Assembly: GCF_011395035.1 (NCBI RefSeq)
Contig: NZ_CP024769.1
Coordinates: 42,869 to 106,868 of the forward strand
Length of the DNA: 64,000 bases
Origin: Pantoea cypripedii
GTDB lineage: Bacteria; Pseudomonadota; Gammaproteobacteria; Enterobacterales; Enterobacteriaceae
Direction of reading: 5' to 3'
Positions within the stretch are counted from its first letter, which is position 1, and each line of letters starts with the position of its first letter. Positions 44,002-53,272 of the stretch are shown one piece after another. The notes under the pieces were generated by a model, which had not been told where the DNA came from, ran no database searches, and saw only the letters and a list, made by a program, of their open reading frames with translations. Both the position numbers and the translations under genes were made by a program.

Positions 44002-44046
44002 GCATAACAACATGCCCATCAGGGTTTATTGCGCCCGGAGAAAATC

Positions 44047-45357
44047 ATGACTGTTGCTACAACCCGTCCTGCTGTGCTGGCAGCCGAGGACACTGCCGCG
44101 ATTTACCGCAAGATCACCTGGAAACTGATTCCTTTTCTCTGTTTATGTTATCTGGCGGCGTATCTGGACCGTATTAATATCGGCCTGGCGAAGCTGCAAA
44201 TGGCGAGCGATCTGTCGCTGAGCGAAACCGCGTTTGGCCTGGGTGCCGGGCTGTTTTTTGTCGGATACATTCTGTTCGAAGTGCCGAGCAACCTGATTTT
44301 ACAACGTGTCGGCGCGAAGATCTGGATTGCGCGCATCATGATCACCTGGGGTTTACTCTCCACCGCGACACTGCTGGTGCAGACGCCGATGCAGTTCTAC
44401 ATTGTCCGCTTCTTACTTGGCGCGGCAGAAGCCGGTTTCCTGCCGGGTGTGTTGTTCTATCTGACTAAATGGTTCCCCTCGTGGCGTCGCAGCCGCATCA
44501 TCGCGCTGTTTATGATTGGCCTGCCGCTCTCCAGTTTAATTGGCGGGCCGCTTTCCGGCTGGATCATGGGCAATTTTCATGAGGTTTACGGCCTGCGCGG
44601 CTGGCAGTGGTTGTTCCTGCTGGAGGGCATTCCGAGCGTGCTTCTGGGCGTGATGACCTTCTGGCTGTTGCCGAACAGCGTGGAAAGCGCCAGCTGGCTC
44701 AGTGAAGATGAAAAACAGGCGGTGCAACGTGAGCTGGCGGCTGACGAAGGCGAAGCGAAAGGGGTGAAACATCGTCTGCGCGATGGCCTGCTGAATATCC
44801 GCGTGGTGATGCTGGGGGGTATCGATTTCTCCATTCTGCTGAGTGCTTATGCGATGGGCTTCTGGATGCCGACCTTTATTAAAAACGCCGGAACCACTGA
44901 TATCGCCACCATTGGCTATCTGACGGCGATCCCCAGCCTGGCGGCGCTGATCGGTATGCTGGCGATTGGCGGCAGTTCGGACCGCATGCGTGAACGTCGC
45001 TGGCATATCATCGTGCCGTTTATTGTTGGTGCAGCGGCGATGGGAGTCAGTACCTTTTTCTCCCATAACGTGATGATGACGGTGCTGCTGTTCTCTGTCG
45101 CGCAGGCGATGATCATTGGTGCCGTGCCGGTATTCTTCAGCTTGCCTGCCACCTTCCTGAAAGGCACGGCGGCCGCGGCAGGGTTCGCGCTGGCCTGTTC
45201 TATCGCCAACATTGCCGGGCTGGTCAGTAACTCGGTGATGGGAATTGCGCTGGATCTCACCGGCAGCGGCAACGGCGCGCTGTGGTTCTTTGCGGCTTGT
45301 CTGTTGCTGAGTTGCCTGCTGGTTATCGCTTTACCGGCGAAACTGGTTAACCGTTAA
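44047..45357 (+). CDS. MFS transporter of the anion:cation symporter group, NicT-like
   Basis: 436 aa from the ATG at 44047 (GGAG seven bases upstream). It has twelve membrane segments with ACS-family features: 'LCYLAAYLDRINIGLAKLQM' in helix 1, 'FEVPSNLILQRVGAKIWIARIMITWG' and 'GAAEAGFLPGVLFYLTKWFP'. This group imports organic anions such as nicotinate, phthalate and tartrate. Location at the end of the nicCDEF operon points to nicotinate or 6-hydroxynicotinate uptake; the substrate is inferred from context. Confidence 0.88.
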   Translation: MTVATTRPAVLAAEDTAAIYRKITWKLIPFLCLCYLAAYLDRINIGLAKLQMASDLSLSETAFGLGAGLFFVGYILFEVPSNLILQRVGAKIWIARIMITWGLLSTATLLVQTPMQFYIVRFLLGAAEAGFLPGVLFYLTKWFPSWRRSRIIALFMIGLPLSSLIGGPLSGWIMGNFHEVYGLRGWQWLFLLEGIPSVLLGVMTFWLLPNSVESASWLSEDEKQAVQRELAADEGEAKGVKHRLRDGLLNIRVVMLGGIDFSILLSAYAMGFWMPTFIKNAGTTDIATIGYLTAIPSLAALIGMLAIGGSSDRMRERRWHIIVPFIVGAAAMGVSTFFSHNVMMTVLLFSVAQAMIIGAVPVFFSLPATFLKGTAAAAGFALACSIANIAGLVSNSVMGIALDLTGSGNGALWFFAACLLLSCLLVIALPAKLVNR

Positions 45358-45378
45358 TTTTCTTCCCTGCTAAAACCT

Positions 45379-45438
45379 GCGCGATAAATCGCGCCGCTAC
45401 CGGTACGCACTGGCCCGTAGCGGCGCGATTTATCGCGC
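45379..45438. repeat. REP-like 22-bp palindromic unit, inverted pair after the nic operon
   Basis: The forward unit at 45379-45400 and its exact inverse at 45417-45438 leave a 16-base loop. The structure follows the nic transporter stop by 22 bp and could end or stabilise the transcript. Confidence 0.88.
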
Positions 45439-45560
45439 GTTTTTGTCTGTTAACCATCGGTTAAAATTATGTGGGTTAGGTCAAACTATCAGCTAATGGT
45501 ATTATAAAGGTATTGTTACTGGTGTTAGATTGGTTCTACCAACACCGGGGAGTGAGTTCG

Positions 45561-46835
45561 ATGAAAAATACAATGCCAAAACTGTCGTTCATGATGTTCC
45601 TTGAATGGTTTATCTGGGGGGCATGGTTTGTGCCGCTCTGGGCCTTTCTTAGCAAAAACGGTTTTACGCCGATGGAGATCGCCTGGTGCTATGCCTGCAC
45701 CTCCATCGCCGCCATTCTGTCACCGATCCTGGTTGGCTCACTGGCCGACCGCTTCTTCCAGGCGCAGAAGGTGCTGGCGCTGCTGATGATCGTCGGGGCG
45801 ATCCTGATGTTCTTCGCCGCGCAGCAGACCCACTTCGGTAGCTTCTTTCCGCTGCTGCTGCTTTACGCGCTGACTTATATGCCCACCATCGCTTTAACCA
45901 ACAGCATTGCCTTCTCCCATGTCGGCGATGTGGAGCGTGACTACCCACGCGTGCGTGTGATGGGGACCATTGGCTGGATCGCGTCCGGCATCGCCTGTGG
46001 TTTCCTGCCCCCGCTGCTGGGCTTTGGCGATATCTCCGCGAGCAACGTGCCATTGTTGATCACCGCCGCCAGCTCGCTGGTGCTGGGTATCTTCGCGTTG
46101 ATGCTGCCTGCCACCGAACCCAAAAGTACCGGTAAGTTCAGCCTGCGCGTGGCGCTCGGTCTTGATGCGCTGCATCTGCTGAAAGATCGTAGTTTCCTTG
46201 TTTTCTTCGTTTGTTCGTTTCTGTTCAGCATGCCGCTGGCGTTCTATTACATCTTTGCCGAAGGCTACCTGACAGAAGTGGGATTGCCACACGCAACCGG
46301 TTGGATGACGCTCGGCCAGGTATCGGAAATCTTTTTCCTGCTGGCGCTGCCGTTCTTTATCAAACGTTTCGGCATCGGCAAAGTGCTGCTGCTGGGGCTG
46401 GTGACCGCTGCGTTACGCTATGTGTTCTTTGTGTTTGGCGGCGATCAGAACCTGCTGACTTTCGGCCTGCTGTTTATGGGCATCCTGTTGCACGGCGTCA
46501 GCTATGACTTCTACTTCATCACCGCCTACATTTACGTGGATAAGAAAGCGCCGGTGGCGATGCGCAACGCGGCACAGGGGTTGATCACGCTGGCCTGTCA
46601 GGGCATCGGCAGCCTGCTGGGTTACCGCCTCGGGGGCTATCTGATGCAGGAGATGTTTGCTTACGACAAACCGCAAAATGGCCTGACCTTTAACTGGGCC
46701 GGGATGTGGATGTTCGGTAGTGTGATGATTGTGATTATCACCCTCGCCTTTATCACGCTGTTCCGCGATGGCAAAAAACGCAGTGAAGAATTAACCGCTT
46801 TTGAGACTTCAGCAGCCGCTGAAAGCCATAAATAA
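45561..46835 (+). CDS. yegT: Nucleoside:H+ symporter-family MFS transporter, YegT-like
   Basis: 424 aa from the ATG at 45561, where the SD is GGGGAG. Twelve membrane helices with 'LSFMMFLEWFIWGAWFVPLW' at the start and 'GTIGWIASGIACGFL' and 'LHGVSYDFYFITAYIYVDKKAP' further on, which are NupG/XapB/YegT hallmarks. It probably takes up a nucleoside or ribosylated compound. It is first in a yegTUV operon followed by convergent yegW, the same order as in E. coli. Confidence 0.9.
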   Translation: MKNTMPKLSFMMFLEWFIWGAWFVPLWAFLSKNGFTPMEIAWCYACTSIAAILSPILVGSLADRFFQAQKVLALLMIVGAILMFFAAQQTHFGSFFPLLLLYALTYMPTIALTNSIAFSHVGDVERDYPRVRVMGTIGWIASGIACGFLPPLLGFGDISASNVPLLITAASSLVLGIFALMLPATEPKSTGKFSLRVALGLDALHLLKDRSFLVFFVCSFLFSMPLAFYYIFAEGYLTEVGLPHATGWMTLGQVSEIFFLLALPFFIKRFGIGKVLLLGLVTAALRYVFFVFGGDQNLLTFGLLFMGILLHGVSYDFYFITAYIYVDKKAPVAMRNAAQGLITLACQGIGSLLGYRLGGYLMQEMFAYDKPQNGLTFNWAGMWMFGSVMIVIITLAFITLFRDGKKRSEELTAFETSAAAESHK

Positions 46836-46846
46836 GAGAAGTGAAG

Positions 46847-47875
46847 ATGACAATGACACACCAGGAAAAACGGATTTTGGGCGCCTTTTATGGTCAGGCA
46901 CTGGGCGATGCGATGGGGATGCCGTCAGAACTCTGGCCGCGCAGCCGCGTGAAACAGCATTTTGGCTGGATCGATCGCTTTCTGCCCGGTCCGGCTGAAA
47001 ATAATGCCGCCTGCTATTTTGGCCGGGCGGCCTTTACCGACGACACCTCAATGGCGCTGGCGCTGGCTGACGCCATCATGACCCACGATGGTGACATCAA
47101 TGCGGAAACCATCGGTGCCAATATTTTGCGCTGGGCGGAAGCGTTCGATGCCTTCAATAAAAATGTGCTGGGGCCGACGTCGAAAATCGCGCTCAATGCG
47201 TTGAAAGCCGGGACACCCGTGACGCAGCTGGAAAATAACGGCATGACCAACGGTGCGGCGATGCGCGTTTCGCCGCTGGGGTGTCTGTTACCGGCGCGTG
47301 ATCTGGCAGGCTTTATTGATGCGGTGGCGCTGGCTTCCAGCCCCACGCACAAATCCGATGTAGCGATTGCCGGTGCCACGGCGATTGCCTGGGCCGTCTC
47401 GCGTGCGGTTGATGGTGCGAGTTGGGCAACTATTCGCGATGAGTTGCCGTCCATTGCCCGCGCAGCCCAGGAGAAGCGCGTGACCACCTTCAGCGCCTCC
47501 ATCGCCGCGCGTATTGAGCTGGCGTTGCAGGTGGTGGCGCAGGGCAGGGGTATCGAATCCACCTTGCAGCAGATTTACGATCTGGTCGGTACCGGTACCA
47601 GCACCATCGAATCGGTGCCAGCCGCCATTGCAATGGTGGAACTGGCCGCCTGCGATCCCAACCGTTGCGCCATTCTCTGCGCCAATCTGGGCGGTGATAC
47701 CGACACCATTGGTGCGATGGCGGTGGCGATTTGTGGGGCATTGCAGGGGATTGAGGCGATCGATCCGGCATTAAAAGCCGAGCTGGATGCGGCCAACAAG
47801 TTGGATTTCACCCGCTACAGCAGCGCGTTCAGTCGCTTCCGTCAGCAGCGTGAGGCCGCCTATGCTGACGCCTGA
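46847..47875 (+). CDS. yegU: ADP-ribosylglycohydrolase-family protein, YegU-like
   Basis: 342 aa from the ATG at 46847; a GTG two codons earlier and an ATG two codons later are alternatives. It has the two metal-binding signatures of the DraG/ADP-ribosylglycohydrolase fold, 'FTDDTSMALALADAI' (about residue 60) and 'NLGGDTDTIGAMAVAICG' (about 285), and is close to E. coli YegU throughout. Magnesium enzymes of this fold cut N- or O-glycosidic ADP-ribose or ribosyl bonds. With a nucleoside-type importer and a sugar kinase it probably cleaves an imported ribosyl compound. It overlaps yegV by 14 bp. Confidence 0.9.
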   Translation: MTMTHQEKRILGAFYGQALGDAMGMPSELWPRSRVKQHFGWIDRFLPGPAENNAACYFGRAAFTDDTSMALALADAIMTHDGDINAETIGANILRWAEAFDAFNKNVLGPTSKIALNALKAGTPVTQLENNGMTNGAAMRVSPLGCLLPARDLAGFIDAVALASSPTHKSDVAIAGATAIAWAVSRAVDGASWATIRDELPSIARAAQEKRVTTFSASIAARIELALQVVAQGRGIESTLQQIYDLVGTGTSTIESVPAAIAMVELAACDPNRCAILCANLGGDTDTIGAMAVAICGALQGIEAIDPALKAELDAANKLDFTRYSSAFSRFRQQREAAYADA

Positions 47876-48842
47876 TTGCCTCACGCGGTTGACAGCGCGT
47901 CTGCCGGTCTGCGTCATCGGGGCGGCGGTGGTTGACGTGATTGCCGATGCTTATTCGCTGCCGCATCGTGGCAGCGATATTGAGTTGCAGCAGCAGGGTG
48001 TCAATGTGGGTGGTTGTGCCCTTAACGTGGCGATTGCCTTACATCGGCTCGGCATTCCGTCGCTCAATGCCTTGCCGCTGGGGAAGGGGATCTGGGCCGG
48101 GATTGTGCGCCAGAAGCTGGCAGAATATGGCATCGAAAGCGTGCTGGAAACCGCGTCCGGTGATAACGGCTGGTGCCTGGCGCTGGTGGAACCGGACGGG
48201 GAACGGACCTTTCTTTCGGTGAGCGGCGTAGAAAATCAGTGGGATGCGGTGCTGCTCGATGCCTTACCACAACCGGAGCATCGCTGGATCTATCTGTCGG
48301 GCTACCAGCTGACCAGTAAAAGTGGCGAGGTGTTGATCAGTTGGCTGGAACGCCAGGCGCTACCTTATCAGCTGCTGGTGGATTTTGGTCCGCGGCTGGC
48401 GGATATCGCGGATGCCGATTTTGCGCGCATCATAGCGTTGAAACCACTGATTACAGTGAACAGGCAGGAGGCGGAACTGCTGTGGCAGGAGCGTCTTGGC
48501 GCAACGGAAACCTTCGATGCGCACAGCCTGCTGACGCGCTGGCAGCAACGGTTTGGTGGCGCGATGGTGGTGCGGCTCGACAGCGACGGCGCGGGCTACA
48601 GCGATGGCGTGACGCAGGGCTGGGTTCCGGCACTGGTCACCCACGTAGTGGACACCATTGGTGCAGGCGACAGCCATGCTGGCGGTTTACTGGCCGGACT
48701 GGCTTCCGGCTGGTCACTGGCTGACAGCGTTGCGCTCGGCAATGCAGTGGCGTCTTATGTGGTATCGCAGCGCGGCGGTGATTGTGCACCGGACCTGGCG
48801 ACGCTGACGACTTACTGGCACCAGCGGCTTACTCAGCAATAA
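47862..48842 (+). CDS. yegV: PfkB-family sugar kinase, YegV-like
   Basis: 326 aa from the ATG at 47862, inside the end of yegU with GAGG nearby. It has the N-terminal PfkB motif region ('GGCALNVAIALHRLGIPSLNALPLGKG') and the C-terminal catalytic motif 'VVDTIGAGDSHAGGLLAGL' with the base Asp. It phosphorylates a sugar or nucleoside, probably the product freed by YegU. An iteron-like 16-mer lies within the gene (48445-48460). The stop overlaps the convergent yegW gene by 14 bp. Confidence 0.9.
   Translation: MLTPDCLTRLTARLPVCVIGAAVVDVIADAYSLPHRGSDIELQQQGVNVGGCALNVAIALHRLGIPSLNALPLGKGIWAGIVRQKLAEYGIESVLETASGDNGWCLALVEPDGERTFLSVSGVENQWDAVLLDALPQPEHRWIYLSGYQLTSKSGEVLISWLERQALPYQLLVDFGPRLADIADADFARIIALKPLITVNRQEAELLWQERLGATETFDAHSLLTRWQQRFGGAMVVRLDSDGAGYSDGVTQGWVPALVTHVVDTIGAGDSHAGGLLAGLASGWSLADSVALGNAVASYVVSQRGGDCAPDLATLTTYWHQRLTQQ
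48445..48460 (-). repeat. Solitary iteron-like site inside yegV
   Basis: CACTGATTACAGTGAA matches TACTGATTACAGTGAA at 15 of 16 positions and is followed by CA. It encodes 'PLITVNR' in the kinase and lies 17 kb from the origin. Confidence 0.7.
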
Positions 48843-49572
48843 ACACGTACATATCGCTACGGCAGTAGCTGATGCTGTACTCCAGCGGATTGCCTTGCGC
48901 GTCGAGTGCCAGCTGCTTAATCACCAGCACCGGCACATTGGCGGGCAGGGCGATTTGCTGTTGCAACGCTTCATCCGGCATACGTGCGCTGACGCGGCTC
49001 TGCGATTTTACCGGCAGAATTTGCTGCTCGCGAAAGTAATCGTACAGCGAGATGCCGATATCATCCGCATCGGCAATCAACTGGGTTGATACCCACGACT
49101 CCTCCACGGACACCGCCTGTTGGTCGACATAGCGAATGCGTTTCAGCTGCCAGACATCGCTGCCGCTGCTCAGGCCCAGTTTCTCTGCAATCTCGGCGGT
49201 GCAACGAATTTTGCTTTTGTTGATCCACACGGTATCGGGCTTTTTGCCACGCAACACCGCCTGCTGCGAAAGTCCCTTCGGTTCTTTGAGTGAATACTCA
49301 AACTGGCTGCAAATTTGCGTGCCATAACCGCGTGAGCGAAACACCACGCCCTCTTTTTCCAGCTCATCCATTGCTTTACGAACCGTAATGCGCGAGATCC
49401 CCAGCGACTGGCTGAACTCGCGCTCACCCGGCAGGATCTCCTCATGGACCAGTACGCCTTCGCGCACGGCATCTTTAATCGCGGAAGCAAAGCGCTTGTA
49501 CAGGGGGGTTCGGCTCTCATCCGCCAGGATGGATGTAAGCCGGGCAAACAGGGAAGTGTGTTGATTGGTCAT
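48829..49572 (-). CDS. yegW: GntR/HutC-family regulator, YegW-like
   Basis: 247 aa from the ATG at 49572; the longer frame would use TTG. The winged-helix DNA-binding domain (about residues 15-80; 'LPGEREFSQSLGISRITVRKAMDELEKEGVVFRSRGYGTQI') is followed by a UTRA ligand domain (about 95-240) with 'RIRYVDQQAVSVEESWV' and 'LALDAQGNPLEYSISYCRSDMYVF'. It is the expected repressor of yegTUV, responding to a phosphorylated sugar or nucleoside. Confidence 0.9.
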   Translation of the reverse strand: MTNQHTSLFARLTSILADESRTPLYKRFASAIKDAVREGVLVHEEILPGEREFSQSLGISRITVRKAMDELEKEGVVFRSRGYGTQICSQFEYSLKEPKGLSQQAVLRGKKPDTVWINKSKIRCTAEIAEKLGLSSGSDVWQLKRIRYVDQQAVSVEESWVSTQLIADADDIGISLYDYFREQQILPVKSQSRVSARMPDEALQQQIALPANVPVLVIKQLALDAQGNPLEYSISYCRSDMYVFIAE

Positions 49573-49729
49573 ACGCAATCCAGAAAACCGCAGATCGGGC
49601 TATGATACTGAAAATTCGATGGCTGCGAAGCGGATTTGCGCTGTTTCGGCGTCGTTTCGGTTGTGGATGGGTGCGGTGTTATCTGACGAGCAAACGAGCC
49701 GCACCTGAAGTTTTATTTACCATGAACCA

Positions 49730-49942
49730 TTAAGGGCCATGATTATCACTCACCGCCGGTAATTCATCCGTGGATTTATCTTTCCATTTATCGCCTGAGT
49801 TTGAGCAGCTTGAATCATGATTCTGCCCAATTTGCAGGCAGACTTCTGAAGAATAATTCCCGTAAATCGGGGAGTTGTTTTGGCAACCTCCGATAAGGGA
49901 TATCATCGATGCAGCAATCGTTAAAAATAAGGTTGGTTTCAT
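49730..49942 (-). CDS. Small lipoprotein of unknown function
   Basis: 70 aa from the ATG at 49942 with AAGG six bases upstream. It has a lipoprotein signal ending in the lipobox LIGGC (Cys near residue 20), then a Ser/Asn-rich polar chain with two further cysteines ('EVCLQIGQNHDSSCSNSG'). I do not recognise the family. It lies at the edge of the AT-rich bacteriocin island, on the opposite strand. It could be an envelope protein of that island; it is not the usual bacteriocin lysis lipoprotein by sequence or position. Confidence 0.55.
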   Translation of the reverse strand: MKPTLFLTIAASMISLIGGCQNNSPIYGNYSSEVCLQIGQNHDSSCSNSGDKWKDKSTDELPAVSDNHGP

Positions 49943-50160
49943 ATTATGCCTTGCTAGCGTATTCAGAATAACAGGAGTGAAAATGATAGGTGTGGGTGGC
50001 ATTAGTAACGAATTATTTATTTTTAATTTTAATCACTTCAAGGGAGTTAAATTTTTAATGTCTTGATAATGAGGTTTGTTGAGTGACTTCCCTGGTGTAA
50101 TGAAATGACTATCTTAATGTTCTTTTTATATTGTGGTGACTAATGTAACAGTTCATTCCG

Positions 50161-50526
50161 TTAATGCATCTTTTTTAAAATAGCTAACCTGCATATCCTG
50201 GACATCAATCTGGATTTAATGAACAATGTTAGCGTCCGTCTGCTATGTGAAAGCATACATCCTTCTTTAAGTGATGATCTTAATATCACTTCTCCATCTG
50301 CTTCGAGTATTTTCTTTTTCACTTTGAAGGTAAGTTGGGAAAGATTGTTCTGCGATGTTACCGCTTCTCTGCCGGGCCAGATGTGTTCGATAACAAGGTC
50401 GGCAGGGACTATTCTTCCTTTGTGTTGAGCAAGCAGATAATAATAAGAGAACTCCATCTTTGTCATTGGTAACTCCTTATTTTTTAAGTAAATTGATTTG
50501 CAAAAATCATCAATGATTATAAACAC
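50161..50526 (-). CDS. Winged-helix (OmpR/CadC-type) transcriptional regulator, small
   Basis: 121 aa. The best start is the GTG at 50526, preceded by AAAGGAG six bases upstream; there is no better ATG that keeps the whole domain. It shows the Trans_reg_C pattern: 'LPMTKMEFSYYYLLAQHKGRIVPADLVIEHIWPGREAVTSQNNLSQLTFKVKKKI', the alpha-loop and recognition helix of OmpR/ToxR-type DNA-binding domains. There is no receiver domain and no convincing membrane helix, so it is DNA binding only. It is divergent from the bacteriocin gene across 438 bp and may regulate it. Confidence 0.7.
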   Translation of the reverse strand: MFIIIDDFCKSIYLKNKELPMTKMEFSYYYLLAQHKGRIVPADLVIEHIWPGREAVTSQNNLSQLTFKVKKKILEADGEVILRSSLKEGCMLSHSRRTLTLFIKSRLMSRICRLAILKKMH

Positions 50527-50964
50527 ACTTTTCTCCTTTAGCGGACGCACATTTGTCCCGCTGTGTAAAGTACGATCTCCCGGCCTGATGTGCAATTGTT
50601 CACCCCTCTAATAATTTACTTATTTTATGTGTTGATGATGTCAAAGCATTGACATTATTTGTGATGTGCATCCGATAAAACTTACGACATCCGCTAATTA
50701 ATTGGACAGACTAGTCACCTGATTATTTTTCGTGTCGCCTTTGATAATGAGATTAACCCATGATATTTTTTTGTTATCTAAATATCCGCCGTATAATAAT
50801 CATATTAATGATCGCTTATTTTAATCTTTTCTTATTGTGAAGACTGTTTTTCTATCGAATGATGTTCAACGCAACGCATCATCCGAAATTTCAATGTGAC
50901 GGATGTGATTGTTGCATGTGTGAATAACTCACTTTTGGAGAAGTTTAATTTAAGAGGATATTTT
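50527..50964. promoter_or_regulatory. AT-rich divergent region upstream of the bacteriocin gene
   Basis: The 438-bp gap between the winged-helix regulator and the bacteriocin start is clearly AT-rich compared with flanking DNA. No LexA box (CTGT-N8-ACAG) was found, although DNase bacteriocins are usually SOS-controlled. AGAGGA lies seven bases before the bacteriocin ATG. No confident promoter was assigned. Confidence 0.4.
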
Positions 50965-53263
50965 ATGGGTAATGGATTTGATAACACCCACAACAACCAA
51001 TTCGGTGACGGAGGTCGCGGACCGACCGGTGGTGTTAATACGGGCGGCGGCAATGCCGGTTCTGGAAATGCGGGTGACAGAGGTTATGGCTATTGGTCAT
51101 ATAACCCAGGCAAACCCGAAATGGTCATGGTCAATGGTGAACAACGCATTCAAATAACCGGTGGCTGGAGTTGGGTCAGTGATGATCATCTCCACTGGTC
51201 CGACGGTAATGACGGCGGCAATAGTAATGATAATTTGCGCACCAATGTTACGGGAAAAAGTACCTTCCGGTTATCGTGCTGCGGTAGATGGTTATATCTA
51301 TATGGTGTCCGTTGACGGTAATGACGATATCGTCAGCGTCAGTCTCTATTCCCGGCCACTGAATTCCAGCCGGCAGGAATGGATGAAAGGAGAATCAACA
51401 CGTCAGGAGCAGGCTAAGGCACTGGCTCAGGAGCAGATTAACCTGAAGAAAGCCATGGAGGCGGAAGCTGCACGTAAAGCAGCAGAAGCCGCCGCTGCGG
51501 CTGAAGCACAACGGCAGGCCGAAGAGGAGGAAAGGCGTCGTCAGGCGGAATGGGATGCAGCGCATCCCGTTGAAGCTGCCGAGCGGGATGTTAATAACGC
51601 ATCAGCAACCGCAAACGCCGCCAGCAACCAAATCAGCGCTGACAATGCACAGATCAACAGCAACAATGCGGAGATCAACGTACGTCAGCCCAGATTGGAT
51701 CAACTGAATGGCGAAATTGCCCAATTGCGTGAGGTCTGGGCCTCCATGATGAAGGCAGGGGACACGGCACGGGCTAATCAGTTCCATAAATCGCAGATAG
51801 ATCCGCGACTCAATGAAAGGGAGCCGCTGCAAAGTGCCGTGGATACCTTACAGGCACAAAATAACGCGTTAAGTCAGGATGTTGCAAACCAGACGGCAAC
51901 GCTCAATAACGCTAATCAGGCGTTGCAGGATGCGCAGGGACGTTTGCAACAGGCGCAGGCTGATGCGGAAGCTAAGCGGCAGGCAGAACTCGCCCGGCAG
52001 GCAGCCGAAGAAGCGCGTGTTCAGGCTGAACGCGAGGCGGCTGAACGGGCCAAAGCCGAAGCGGAGGCGCAGGCACAAGCTGAGGCTGAGGCAGCGCTTG
52101 AAGCTGCTCGTTCAAAACTCGAAGAACCGAATGTTTTTGGTTTTGCTGGGTTTCCTACCGCCGCAGCTATTACTGCTCCGCTCACGTTTGCCGAGACGGG
52201 ACTGGGTGGTTACGCGCTGGGTGAAGCAGCCGCTGCCGCTGCATGGGGCACTGTCCGTACCGTCCTTGCTGATTTACTCGGCACTATTTTGGCCGGGAGT
52301 GGTGTTGGTGCAATGATTGCCGCTGTCACTTATATTCCGGGGGCGGGTGAGGGCAGCGACCAGGTGCCTGGTCGTGATGATATCAATATGTTCCTTTCGG
52401 CAATGCCCGGTGAAGCCATCAACCTGCCTGATGAGCATGAGTTGCTGGCTGCGGCGGCGGATGACGGCTCGGTTGAAATGTCGGTACGCGGCCGCGTCTA
52501 CTTCAGCGACGGACTGCTAAAAACCTACCTGGTACGCACAATAAATCCCAGCCGGGTACGGGTATTGAGCGCGACGATGGATGCGGTGACAGGGTTGTAT
52601 AGCGTCACAATTCCGGCGGAGAGTGGACTGCCTTCGCGAACCATTCTGGTCTCGCCAGAAGGTGCTCCGGGATATCAGGGGCTGCCGCCACTGGCTACAC
52701 CCGCGCACAACGAAGCGGTGCCAGATAATACCGGCAATACCGCTCCCGGCGTGATCAGCCCGTCGGTGGAGAGTTTCCCACAAGCCGATGATCTGGATTT
52801 CCGCGACGCTATACTTATCTTCCCGGCGGATTCCGGGCTGGCCCCGGCTTACGTCATGCTGCAAAGTGGTCGGGATTTGCCGGGAAAAGTCACTGGTACC
52901 GGAGCTGATGTGGAGGGAACGTGGTTAGCCGGGGCAAGTGAGGGCTTAGGCTCACCTGTACCGACCCGCATCGCTGATCGGCTGCGCGACCGTGAATTTA
53001 GCAGTTTCGACGCGTTTCGTAAGGCGTTTTGGCAGGAGGTGGCGGCGGATCCGGAACTGGCGGCGCAGTTTTCTGATTTTATGCAAGGTCGAATGAAAAA
53101 TGGTTCCTCTCCCCGAGTAAGAAATGGGGAAAATGCTGGCAAACGTGTCACACACGATCTACATCACGTTGAACTGATTTCAGAAGGCGGGGAGGTCTAC
53201 AACGTAGATAATATTCGTGTAGTCACACCCAGAAACCATGTCGAAATTCATAAAGGTCAATGA
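50965..53263 (+). pseudogene. Colicin E/S-pyocin-type DNase bacteriocin, broken by a +1 frameshift at an A5 run
   Basis: The frame from ATG 50965 encodes a Gly/Asn-rich N-terminus as in E-group colicins and stops at 51315. The downstream frame covers the rest. Removing one A from the run at 51255-51259 joins them into a 765-aa protein with the sensible junction 'TGK-VPSGYRAAVDGY'. Order: Gly-rich translocation segment (1-60), long Ala/Glu-rich coiled coil (about 150-400), S-type pyocin-like domain (about 420-600), and a C-terminal HNH DNase close to colicin E9 ('LGSPVPTRIADRLRDREFSSFDAFRKAFWQEV', ending HDLHHVELISEGG...NHVEIHKGQ with the H-N-H residues). It could be a true mutation, a sequencing error or recoding. 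Its immunity gene follows after 9 bp. Confidence 0.85.
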
Positions 53264-53272
53264 GGAGTTCAA

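Noticed and set aside
50600..50964. LexA (SOS) box upstream of the bacteriocin
   Set aside because: No CTGT-N8-ACAG sequence was found on either strand by eye.
51161..51400. Programmed frameshift signal in the bacteriocin gene
   Set aside because: The run is only five A without a visible stimulatory stem or internal ribosome site. Mutation or sequencing error is simpler, so this was kept as a question, not a call.
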